Shown here: positions 21,471-32,099 of the stretch, piece after piece
How the letters are laid out: every line of letters begins with the position of its first letter
Position numbering within the stretch: the first letter of the stretch is position 1
Assembly: GCA_030248225.1 (NCBI GenBank)
Contig: JASANE010012312.1
Span: forward strand, 1 to 64,000
Reading direction: 5' to 3'
DNA length: 64,000 bases
DNA from: Trileptium ribeirensis
Lineage: Eukaryota; Nematoda; Enoplea; Enoplida; Thoracostomopsidae
Translations under genes and position numbers: made by a program
Notes under the pieces: model-generated
What the model was told of the DNA's origin: nothing
Seen by the model: the letters and a program-made list of their open reading frames with translations, nothing else
Database searches by the model: none

Positions 21471-24397
21471 TAAACCTGCAGTATTTGTTTTATCCCCGGT
21501 TTTCTATCCTTGACCTTTTTATTCTTTCGTACCATTTACCTCATCGGTTGAAACTGCGTCTACCAATTTATTTTTCGTCATGTACCGAAAAGTTTCTTCC
21601 CTGTTTTACATTTCTTCTATCGTTATCCAACCCTATTTTATTTCTTCCTTTCGTTCTTATTTTTGCCAAGGTGAGTTCTTCGTATTTAGGAACCCCCAAA
21701 AAATAAAGATGTCTGAAAATAATCATGATTAACCACATATATACCGACTGGTTATAAACGATAAAACTGTTATATATATATTCAATATTTTATTTCTTTT
21801 ATTACCGGTTCTTCCGGTTTTTATAATTTTATTTCTTCTTTCGGCAACGTCCATGTAATCGTGTTAATTAAACGACTTTGTTATTTCGATCTTTGGATGC
21901 TATTGTTGAGTCTCGATGTCGTTGATATACCAGTTTTATGGTTACCTGCTTCGTTTTCGTCGTTGTTCGCTAATTCCAGCCATTTTTCCGTATCGCTTAA
22001 TTTTGGTTCGATTGGTCAACCTGTTGAGTCGGTTCTTTTAGTTATTGCACCGAGTGTACCGACTGTACGTTTTGCACCGATTGTTCATTAAATCGTTTCT
22101 TTCGTTCTTTGATAATTGTTGCTGGTGTAGTTACTGGTTTCATAATATTTTACTAGTTTTATGCCGGGTTAGTTGTTTAACCAAATATTCGTTATCCTTT
22201 GTCCACCGGTTGTTACAATTTGCGTCGCCGTATGTTGTATTTTAATGTCAGGTTTACTTGAATTCGTTTTTCGATTCCATGAATGTTCTTTGGTTCATTG
22301 TTACTTTTCTGTCTTATTATATCAATGTGTGAATTCTAAAGTTTCCTACTGGACGGCTAATACCGGACCCTTTTTCCTTCTTTTGGCACTTCTATAATAA
22401 GGTGAGAACACACGATCGGCCGGCTCGTTACCTCCTCTACCTCATTCTTTTATTACAATTGAATGGTTGGATATTTGCCTTGTCAGTGTCGCGTATCCAT
22501 GGATTGTTGGCTTGTCCTTTTGTTCGTTTGTAAGATCATTCTTTTGGTCACTCTTTGCTAATTCGAACCTTTGGTCAACGACTGCTAATTCGAATTCGTT
22601 TGGTTCACCGATTATACGATCGTTCTTTCGATCACTGATTAGTTCCCCGGTTGTACGATTATTCTTTGATTCACCGATTGTTGACTTGTTCTTTACGATT
22701 CTCAGCCTAGTTAGAATCTTCTCTCGCTGTTGCTTTAGGAATTACTCGCTTGGCTGTACTATCCACCGCGTTGACATTATACTCCGATTTGTTTTGTCAC
22801 TCGTTGCTTCCAGTTCTTTGCGTCATTTATGCTCCTCATGATACCTTTCCATACATTTTCTCTTTTTGCGATAACTGCGTCCAATCCTTTCCATCTTTTC
22901 GATGAAGACTCTTTGGATTGCTCTAATTTCCGCGAATATGTGCGGTATTGGTATATATGCTCTTGGCTCATATATTACAAATTTCATTGCAGGATCGCTT
23001 AGCGCTTCGGCCAAGTTCTTATCAATTTGTTCATCATTGATTTTCTTTTTAATCGCCCGTTCTATTGGTTGCCATGTTGCACTATCTAATATCTCTTGTC
23101 TCTGATGTGTCCAGTTTTCTAGTTCTTCCCTTCTTTTCTTTTTCTCGTTAACTTTCGTGGTTTCCCGTACATTTCCTTCTTTGTCCACAAAATACCGTTG
23201 CGACCACGTCATCGTACTGTAAGCGAATTCTTGTATCTGTTCTTTCTCCATTCTTACCACAATGTTCATATCGGATCCGTACCTTGCTGTGTTTTCCTCG
23301 CATCTTTCGGTGAACGAATTGGGTTTCCGTACCATGACGTTGTGTTTTGACTTGAGGCTTGTTGGATCTTTTAGGGATTTCTTTCTCTTTCTTTTGGTTT
23401 TGTTTCTTTTTGTTGCTGGTACTGTACTGGGGCGTTCCATCTACGTTGTTCTTCCTCCTTTCTTTTTCTCGCATATTGATGGTGTTGTCCTCTTCTAACT
23501 ACCAGTTCGACAGGTTCACATTGTTTCCTTGCTAACAAATTGTATCGTTCCGGTTCGTTCTTCGAACTCGAACCTTCCGGATTTCGCGATCCTAGATGAC
23601 CGTATTCGTGTCTTCGTTCCGAAGACTTCTTACTACACTCAGATTATTCAGGATTTCCAAGTATACTTTCTGTAGACTCAAGTTGAGAAAAACTTGTTAG
23701 TCTGTTTTTCCAGTTTTGTGACTCGTCCTTTGGAGCTCTTGAGCATTTTTGTATACCGTGTTCTTTTCTGGTTTCTTTCGTCAATTCTTTTTGTTGTTGG
23801 GAGTCTACTCTCTGTGACAATCGATTAGTGACGTCATATGACCCGGCGCCTGGTCCGTCGCCTTCTTTTTCTTTCATTTTTCTTACTACCTCCGCGAATG
23901 ATAATTGCTGGTGCCCTTCGTCACTGGTTTCTTTAAGGATTGACGCATTGCTTAGTATCGTTTCTTCTTTCGGATCATTCGTCAGTATCTGCTGCTTCTG
24001 TTCAACTTTTTGTGTTAGCACTTCGGCTTCTTTTTGGTCCTTCGAACCTGCTGCTAACGTTTTCCGAAAGTCATCTGCCGCCGCTGTTTCCCAGAATTCG
24101 TCACCTTTATGCTTTGCGTCTTTTTGTATTTCTGCCATCATTATATGCTGTTGCTTTTCTCGTAATGCGATTTGATCCACTTCCTTAAATTTTTTTCTTC
24201 AGCCGATATGTCTTCGATGTTCTTTGATTTTATTTGACTGCTCTTTCTTCGCTGTACTCCACTTGATCTCGCTTGTTGATTGTTCGTTTGTTAATTTTTC
24301 GGAATCGGTCGACTTGGTACCATTCTATATCGGTTTTGATTCTGGTGTTGGTTCTCTGTGCGCATTCCTCTTTCACTTTGTCCTAATTTCTCGAAGA

Positions 24398-24439
24398 ACA
24401 TTGTTCTATTATGTGTTCCAACATTCCACAATTGTCACA
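24398..24439 (-). other. CCHC zinc knuckle in the decayed gag
   Basis: CDNCGMLEHIIEQC fits C-X2-C-X4-H-X4-C exactly, the retroviral/retrotransposon nucleocapsid motif. It is followed four codons later by a stop. Confidence 0.75.
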
Positions 24440-24566
24440 CCTTGGTGGCGTTGGGTTCGTCAACGTTTGTCGATTTGTCACTGATACTGGCATTCTTTGT
24501 TGTTGCCAATTCATTTGCGATTGCGTTCGTTGCTGAGGTACTTGCATCAGATACATCACTTGCCAG

Positions 24567-24870
24567 ACTGTAGAGGCGAAAAACCTAGTAGTGACCTAAT
24601 TTTGATGTACAAAATAACCCATGGACATATCCAAATTCTTTGCGCCCAGATTTGCTGGAACCCACGGACACAACCTCAAGTTGGAAACTGTTGATATTCC
24701 TCGATTAGATGTCAGGAGGTTTTTTACCCACAGAACAGAGCGGCTTTGGAACTCCCTCCCAGCGACAGTAGTTAATGCACCCTCGTTGTCCTCGACCAAA
24801 CGCAGACTCCACTCAACTGATGTGCTCTCCGAATTAATTGTTGTTTGTTTCAATCTCAATTGGGCATCAT
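24567..24870 (+). mobile_element. CR1/jockey-like LINE 3' fragment (plus strand)
   Basis: Encodes the extreme C-terminus of a non-LTR reverse transcriptase: DLILMYKITHG, then THGHNLKL, then RRFFTHRTERLWNSLPATVV and NAPSLSSTKRRLH. The pattern 'F..R....WNSLP..VV.A.S...FKRRLD' is typical of CR1/jockey-type elements. It is 5'-truncated and inserted into the minus-strand gag-like region. Confidence 0.8.
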
Positions 24871-26189
24871 GACAAAGCGAGGCGTCATGTCTCTCTCATG
24901 GTCGATTCGTTCAAGGAAACTGAGGAATGTGCCAAACAACGATCCCTTGTACTATGCGGAGGGTACATGGTACGTAAATTCACATGGATTCGCCCTTGGT
25001 TTGTGGCAATTCGTGCGCTCAATTGGTCATCGTTTGAGTTGAGTTGATCGTTATTTTCATTGTATTGCACTTGGGTTATACCGTATTCGTTTTGGTTTAT
25101 ACCGGCTCGGTCGTAGTTTATACCACATTGATCTATGTTTACGCCAGTGTGATCTCGATAAACGTTTGGTCGTCTCGGGATTGCCCCGAGCTGGTTTCGA
25201 GTTGTATCGGTTTATGTTTGGCTTGCACCAAATCGAATTTTGTTTAACCTGTTTTGGATTTGGTTTACTCCAGTTACTTTACCGTTCATAAACCATTGTT
25301 GTTGGTGTTGTTCTCGCACTTGTTGGATTTCAACCGTGCTCCGTTCTATATTGACTATTCCTTGATCACCGGTCGTAGTTGTTGCTTGTATTTGTTCCAA
25401 GTTATTGTTCCTCGCGGTGTTGTATATATTTGACCCATATTGAAGGGTCCGTGATATTCTCCACCTTGTATTAGAGTTTTCGGTCGATCATTGTTCTGGT
25501 TTTGTTTTTGTGACCGTTCTTGCTGAATATCATCATTTTGTCGAATTATTGTTGTGTCGTCGCTATCAGCGTTTTGCGATTCCGTCCTCGGTTGTGCCTT
25601 CCGTTCTCGGTTGTGCCAACAGGATTTTTCATGCTTTGGCGTACTTGTTGTAATTATTTCGTTAAACTTGCATGCCTCGCTATGAATTGTATATAATCGT
25701 TTTTCGTTTTGTGGTTGTAACTTTTGTATCGTGTCCCGGATGTCTTTTTCCGGATCTTCTATATTTGGGAACTACTCTTCTATGAATGCTTCTTCTTGGA
25801 ACGTATCGGTATACGTTTCTTGCAAGCTTTCGTTTTTGTCTTGTTGTTCCTTTCTATTCGGTTCCGGTGTATTTGGATCGAACTCTCACATTATTTCCTC
25901 AAGTTCTTTTGTCGTATTATTTGATAATTGGTCCTCGCTATCAATATTCTTTCGTGTAGTTGAAATTTGAAATTTTGGAAAGGAGGTGAAGACCACAGCT
26001 ATGCTTCATGTAACACTTCACCGCCTTTTTTATTGGATGTACAATACAAAAAAACTAATACATTGTATATATAAATAACACGTAGAAATATACAAAGACA
26101 TCCCGAAAATATGTGAATGCGAGATGTAGGTACCAGGCCATGATACCTTGAACCTCAGGCTAGCGGGGTAGAAACCCATAACCTCATTT

Positions 26190-26880
26190 CTGAATTTAAA
26201 AGTTCCTATCAAATTTTAAGAATTGAGTAAAATGACATGAGAGCAACATCTTTCTGAACTGCTTACTCGAAGAGGCTAAGGGTACTGAAAATCCGTTTAC
26301 ATTTGATGGCATGCTGTTCCAAATCGGTAGTACTCGATTTACAAAGAAAAATTTACGACAGTCTTTAGTACACGGTGTCACAAACAAACGTAAAGAATGT
26401 CCCCTAGTATTATATGGTTTTGGCACAAACTGAAAAAAGTCCGTAAAACGCAAAGCAACTTCTTTGTGAGCAATTTTATAGCATAGAATTAAGTCAGCAT
26501 AAATTCTTCTCAATTCCAATGAGTCTAATTTAAGATATCTAAGTGTTTCGTGTAATTTAAATTTGGTTTAGTTCTAAATAACAAACGACGCGTAAAATAT
26601 CTTTGAACACATTCAATTTTATCGATTCCACCTAAGTAAAACGGTGACCAGACAGGTGAGTAATATTCAAGTATAGGCAATACATAACACCGATAAGCCA
26701 TAAGTAAAGCAGATATATCACAAGTTATGAAACAACGAATATACATATTAATAAGACGATACGATTTTATACATACAGAATTGATGTGTTCGTGTGGTTC
26801 AATATTCCATATAATTTTAATTTTTGCCAAAATACTGACCAATTTTATTTTATTACAGTTGTTTCCCACTTTTACACGAC
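26190..26880 (-). mobile_element. CR1/jockey-like LINE 3' fragment (minus strand)
   Basis: Two frames, 26869-26525 and 26519-26196, carry the end of a non-LTR RT. The first has CYVLPILEYYSPVWSPFYLG then IDKIECVQRYFTRRL; the second has ADLILCYKIAHKEV, NTRGHSLRL and FFFVNRVLPIWNSMPSNV. A short frame break lies between them (about 26520). It is 5'-truncated; endonuclease and RT core are absent. It is a different copy from the one at 24567-24870. Confidence 0.82.
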
Positions 26881-27464
26881 ATCGTGGTCAGCATGTTATT
26901 TTGTTTGAGTTAGATGGGGGTAGGGTTGACCAGGGATCTTTTTATTACGACGGCTATGGGAATTAAAATTGGGAGGGGATCCGTCACTCGAAGATGTGGT
27001 GGTTTGTACGCGTGGCCAGTAGTATGCCGGTGGGAATAGTATCTCTTCTTGGCGCGCGTTTAGCTTCGTCTCCACTCCGCGCCTTAATCTCTATGGCGTT
27101 GCGGCGTGACTACTTCGATTAGCTCGAACTATGGTTCCGATATAAAATCAAACCAGCCACATTTAAAATGTTTATCTAGAATTAATATAATAGTTCAAGA
27201 ACAGATTATATTCCGGTCCGATTTATGCCACTTAAAGCACCATTGATTCGGCCACCTATGCCTCGTTATCTATGAAGGTTTTAGTCACTCGTTTCGGAAA
27301 AGTACCACTGTGATTTAGCTTGGATGCTGTTTCGGTTCCGGTTGCTGATTAATTGAGTCTTGCTTTTTATATAGTTCTCAAACTCAGGGTTAAGCGCACT
27401 ATTATTCTAAATAGTTAGATACTTGACATTAGGTTAGGTATTTGGTTAATTCCCCTTGTGACCT

Positions 27465-27760
27465 TGTACGAAGCCTTCTGGACGGCTAGACCCGTACGTT
27501 TATTTAATTACCTTAACCTTTTCCTTAGATTTACGTCATTAGTTTCCTGAAGTTTTCTTCTTGTAAGGTTTGTACGAAGCCTTAGATTTGCGCTAGTAAT
27601 TTCTTTAGAGCCAACAGTATCCGGACGGCTTACAGAAGGATCCTGATAACTATTAAATTCCCTTGTAGTTTGTACGAAGCCTTTCGGACAGCTAGACCCG
27701 TACGTTTATTTAAGTACCTTATCCTAGGATCTTAGATTTACGCTAATTACTTGCCGCTAT
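27465..27760. repeat. Degenerate tandem repeat, ~200-bp period (100-bp subunit)
   Basis: TTGTACGAAGCCTTCTGGAC..GCTAGACCCGTACGTTTATT occurs at about 27470 and again at about 27669 (TTTCGGACA variant), each followed by CTTAGATTTACG. A partial unit lies at 27569. Confidence 0.7.
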
Positions 27761-28109
27761 TTTAACGTTCCCGCTTCCAGACGGCTAGCAAGGCACGATC
27801 TATTACTATTGAGTGGTTGGCAGCTACTCGCTAGTTGAATTTTTTACTTAGCCTGATTGCCCGCTTCCCGATAACTCTCAAAAGCTTCAAAACCACCGAT
27901 GAAATTTCGAATTCGGAACGCAATATTAGCCATGTAACCCCTCGAGACAAAATAAAAGAAATATAAATAACAAAGAAATCGTGTAAGCTATCGCAAGAAA
28001 ATAATATTAAGTCGTACCGAAAAGTCTCGTCATACTAAGATGAGCGGCGGAAGTTAGGCATAAAACGTCCTATCTCGAACTCGACTCGAGCTAAACTAAA
28101 CTAAACTGG

Positions 28110-28330
28110 AAAGCTGGGCTAACATTGAGTTAGCTAAAAAGAAAAAAGTGCTAGTTATGCAAATTTGCACGAAAAGAACGAAAGCAAGGAAGAAAAGAAA
28201 AGCCCAGGGGAGGGGGGATATAATAAGGGATTTGGTGACCGAACCGGGGTTTTAGTAAATTTTGAGGTTTTGGGGCGGGTTTGGGCGGGAAACCCCCTGG
28301 TAGCTTGGCAAACCCCTTACAGTAGGACTT
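28110..28330 (+). repeat. Hairpin/polypurine LTR-edge-like repeat, copy 2
   Basis: A GCTAAC..GTTAGC hairpin, a second short stem (GCTAGTTATGCAAATTTGC, degenerate), a purine tract ending GGGGAGGGGG, GATATAATAAGGGATTTGG, TGACC, then GTTTTAGTAAATTTTG. The downstream GCGGGTTTGGGCGGGAAACC stretch matches copy 1. Confidence 0.6.
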
Positions 28331-28368
28331 CGACTGTTCGTTTAAAATATCAATAGCATACTACTAAA

Positions 28369-28395
28369 CTAGTAACACGTAAACGTGGGTGACGG
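28369..28395 (-). mobile_element. Helitron-like 3' terminus
   Basis: On the minus strand: GTCACC, hairpin CACG-loop-CGTG (28376-28387), three bases, then CTAG-T with the end at 28369. The same TCACC-hairpin-CTAGT arrangement is seen at 1019, 3612 and 56868/56874. Confidence 0.4.
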
Positions 28396-28454
28396 AGGCA
28401 TGGTGGTTAACAATCGGCCGAGTCATTCAAAAGTTATAACACACTTAATAATTT

Positions 28455-28790
28455 TTCACTCATTTTTAAGAGACTTTGCTTAATTTTAAGAGAATTTATA
28501 AAGGTAAGTAGATCACTCGTATACAGTCTTTTAGAAAACGTGAAGGTACATGTTATGTCAAAAAATGACCGAGATAGCACGAACGGTTGTCGAGATATGA
28601 TGAACTTAGGTTTCCCTAAGTCAATTTTAAGAGAATTTGCTTAATTTTTAAGGAAAGAGATGAAATACGTCAATCAGCTATATACAGCTGTTTAGAAAAC
28701 GTGAAAATACATTTTATGTAAAAAAATCGCCGAAATAGCACGAACGGTTGTCGAGATGCGGTGAAAAAGCTGAAAAAATGGCAAAAATCC
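28455..28790. repeat. Tandem duplication, ~165-bp unit, two copies
   Basis: Both copies carry TTTTAAGAGAATTT, a TATACAG..TTTAGAAAACGTGAA segment and AGCACGAACGGTTGTCGAGAT (28574 and 28736). Confidence 0.75.
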
Positions 28791-29364
28791 CTAAGTTTGA
28801 GCAACATTTGCTTAATTTTGAGTACAAAGCTATTTTCGTAGAAAAAAGTGCTCAATGAAAGGGCACTCCGCAACAGAATATGCAACACGAAGAAAAAAAA
28901 ATTTCTAAAATCGGCCCAGGCGTTCAACCTGCAGACCTGTCTGTGACAAACAAAAAAAAGTCACAGAGAAAATTGAAATTTTGCGTCTAGTATATTGATA
29001 TATATAAAGTTAAATGTACGCCTCCGGCTGCGACTCGCCACCTTCGGTGGCTCGTCTTGCCTCCGTCAATTAGCTAGGTGATTAACTAAGATGCTGGAAA
29101 CGAGCTGAAAACCGTATACCATCGAACTTTGTGATAATCGTTTGAAAATCATAACTGCCGCAACATTTGGCTAGCTAGGTGATCAATTAGTGAATTTCAA
29201 CAGTTAAATTCAAACAACCAAATAATCTGTGTGGATTCACGCAAACCAATATAGATCAAAACCAGGGTTAATGTTCGTTCGCAATAAACAAAAGCCGAAA
29301 ACTATTGGGCAGGTGCCACCGAATCTACGAAACTTAATCCAAACTGAACAGAAAACCGACAAAA

Positions 29365-29560
29365 CAAGGCTAACACATGTTAGCTACCTTAAGCAACTAA
29401 TGCTAATTTTGCAAATTAGCATTAGTAGAAAACAAGGAAACAAAAAGACAAAGAAAACCTGAAGACAAAAAGGGAGGGAGTGATATAATAAGGGATTTGG
29501 TGACCAATCCGGGGTTTTTAGTAATTTTGGAGAAACCCCATAGTAGCCTAGTAGACCCCT
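29365..29560 (+). repeat. Hairpin/polypurine LTR-edge-like repeat, copy 3
   Basis: The best-formed copy: GCTAACA-CA-TGTTAGC; a nearly perfect 11-bp stem AATGCTAATTT-TGC-AAATTAGCATT; a purine tract AAAAAGGGAGGGAG; TGATATAATAAGGGATTTGG; then TTTTTAGTAATTTTGGAG. It is followed by ATAGTAGCCTAGTAGACCCC, also found in copy 1. Confidence 0.62.
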
Positions 29561-30399
29561 AACACCTCCAATGTCTAATACCATTTCATGTTTAATTTAA
29601 CCAAATAGCTAAGTAATGCACTAGTTAAGTTCTTAACAGTAACCACCTAGGGATTATTTGCAGCTTACATTCTCATAAACACTGAAGGAATATTTCTTTC
29701 GAGCATAAGTGCTCCTAGGAGGGTATGAGTTTAGTTACCCAATGAGGTCCTGACTTTTTAAGGGTGTCGGCTACCGATCCTGGCATGTCACGCGCGCACA
29801 GGCGCCAAATCTATATAGCTCCATTTCGATGCGCTGTAAGAGTCGCGGACCCTACTTACCCCTCCACTAACCGCACCTACCCCCATGGGAGCCTATGGCC
29901 TCCCCCACCGACCCGGCTACCGCTCCCTTGGGCCTTGAACCTTCAGCATGCATGATTTGGAGGCAATTGTTAATTCCTACCTTATTCCAAGAAAGACAAC
30001 AATACCAGATGTGCTTATGTATGTGAACGGTATGGACATTTTTGTCACCAAACACCATTTTTGTCTCAAAACCATAGAACAGTACACATCTTCTTATACT
30101 GACTAAAAACAGAAACTTTCAGAATTTATAACTCATGGCGCTAATCATAAATTAAAAAGTTTCTTGCGCTATTTTCCGCTATATAGACAATATATGGCTG
30201 CTACAGACACACGAAAATTTCGTCTTGAAACTGTGAACAAAATAAAACATTTAGCAAAAATATCGGAAAACAGGGAAAACTACTATATAGCACCATGCCC
30301 TAACCTTCTACCCCATTATCTAAATCATATGCTATTTGACATCATCCATGGACAATCCGGCTACTTCTTGCGGTTTCCCAGCGAGCAAGGGTCCTTTAT

Positions 30400-31310
30400 G
30401 CGATAATGCATCCGATTTGGGAAAAGATCAACGGCGCCGCTGTTATGTCAGGGGTTCACGGAGGGGTTCAGAAGTTGCTACAACAGGAAGGTCGTTGCGC
30501 GGTTCCCTATATTCATTGCTTCAGTCATCAGGTGCACCTTGTCGTAATCAATGCATTGGTTGGCGATGAGAAAGTTAAACTCTTCTTTAAACTTTGCGGT
30601 AGCTTTTATATCAGTGTCTACATCGCCCATTGACCACTACGCAACGCTGGAAACAATTTGGAGCGACTTCTTGAGCAGCGATCGTCTGGCCACCTGATTA
30701 CAGTGAAGGTCATCATGAATAATTTTGAGGAGCTAGACGTCTTACAAAATACCGCCTTTGAATACAACTTGCCTGATAACGTTGTTAATGTTAGCGACAG
30801 ATATTCTTCAAAACGTATTACAGTCCGACTACGAATTTTTGAGTACATCATGTGCCGCATATTATACACGGTTGATCCTGCTAAATCGCCAGCTACAGGC
30901 GCGGTCGCTTACCTTCCCACAGCGTTTTGCATCATCCAAGCGGCTCGCGAAGCTTTGCAGGCCTTGCGCTGTGATAAGGGGTTTTAAAAGATAAAGGTGT
31001 TGGACGAGCCAGGCCTTTCTAGGTCAGAGCGAGCCCATCGTCTACCGGCGAAGTTTCAAGATTGTTATGACAGCAGCACCACAATCAAGAAGTTCCAATG
31101 ACCAAAAGCGAGTCTATTCTTCTGTTCTGACTAGCGTCTTGAGAAAAATGGACTCTCGGTTCACCGAACTAGGAAAACTCATTCACAGAGCTCTCGGCGC
31201 AGTGGAACCAACCTGCAGCTAATTCATGAATTTTGACGATGTCAAGCGGTTGACGGATATTCCACAAGCCAGAAAACTTTTAATTTTTCATACGGAAAAA
31301 ATAAAACCAG
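30400..31310 (+). pseudogene. Decayed hAT-family transposase (ZMYM/DUF4371-like)
   Basis: A frame at 30406-30630 reads NGAAVMSGVHGGVQKLLQQ then VPYIHCFSHQVHLVVINALV, the hAT signature 'YDGAAVMSG...GVQ' and 'HC.AH.LNLVL'. Later frames (30658-30990, phase changed) hold the region before the C-terminal dimerisation domain, e.g. ATDILQNVLQSDYEFLST. Several frameshifts and stops make it non-functional. No terminal inverted repeats or 8-bp target duplications were found by eye. Confidence 0.7.
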
Positions 31311-31529
31311 CTAAATATTGGTTTTGATTTTTTACTTGGGATCAAAATTTTCGATCGTGCACTATAACGACTTGAAACAGTTGAACTTTAATTGTGCTTA
31401 ACATTTACATTTTTTTGCTTTTTTCTTCACGATATAATTCATTTAATGGTTATTCATGTTCGGAAAGGTAAAATAACCACACAGGCGTTTGCCTATTTAT
31501 ATACACTTATAATGCAGCGTTTACGTTAT

Positions 31530-31690
31530 AAAGGACCTCCATGTGAAAGTTTTGTCCACCTTGAGTGTCACTTCTACCATCAATTATATGGTGTCTTGGA
31601 CACCCTGGTGTTTCCAATTGCATTTTCAGATAGTAATAGTGTAGACTGCACCATAAATTTTAGATGGTGGTAGCTACCAGGGTTGGTTTT
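31530..31690. repeat. Dispersed hairpin repeat (GGTGTC/GACACC), copy 1
   Basis: CATGTGAAAGTTTTGTCCAC is followed by the hairpin GGTGTC-TTG-GACACC (31590-31604) and further TGGTGT/GCACCA segments. The same arrangement occurs at 54640-54900. Confidence 0.5.
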
Positions 31691-31884
31691 TCCGGAAAAA
31701 AATGAGAAAACCGGAAAAAACGAAACAAAAAATAAAATTTATTGTTAGCTGTTTACTTGTTAGCCTGTTAGAAAAATAGCAGTAAACACGGTTTTATGCG
31801 AAATAGAATCTCCGTTATTGATTATTAATGCCTTAATTACTGAAAAAGGTCTAAAACTGTAATGTTGTCACATAGAAAGAACTT

Positions 31885-32060
31885 AGAAAAGAGGGGTTAG
31901 TGGGTCCTCAGGGGTGATGCCTTGGGCCTTCCAGCAGGGTAAGCGGCTGGGGTGCGGTACCTTTGGCACCGTAACAGTGGTTGGGCCAACTTTCAGGGGA
32001 CAGATAGCCGAAGCTTCGGACGTCAAAGGCGGTAACACCCACCGCCAGTTTATGAAACTT
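31885..32060. other. GC-rich island in AT-rich DNA, unidentified
   Basis: About 170 bp clearly richer in G+C than its surroundings, with GGTGC...GGCACC able to pair (about 31955-31975) and CACCGTAACAGTGG nearby. No ORF. It may be a SINE or LTR fragment; I cannot assign it. Confidence 0.3.
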
Positions 32061-32099
32061 AACCATAATAAATGATCATTATTTAGAGTAATGATGAAG

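Larger units (their letters stand above)
22400..25950 (-). pseudogene. Decayed gag-like retroelement region (Q/N- and K-rich, CCHC knuckle)
   Basis: Read right to left this is a nearly continuous but broken coding region. It has an acidic start with in-frame TGA and TAG stops (about 25,890 and 25,770), then a Gln/Asn-rich segment (25,700-24,880) and a LINE insertion (24,567-24,870). A PPRCDNCGMLEHIIEQC CCHC zinc knuckle follows (24398-24439), then a Glu/Lys-rich part (24180-23644), a Ser/Arg/Lys-rich bridge (23640-23405), a 205-residue Lys-rich part (23440-22823) and a final Asn/Lys-rich frame (about 22740-22455). Different reading frames are needed, so it is not intact. No protease, RT or integrase was seen. 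The knuckle supports a gag-type nucleic-acid-binding protein; the family is not recognised. Confidence 0.5.
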
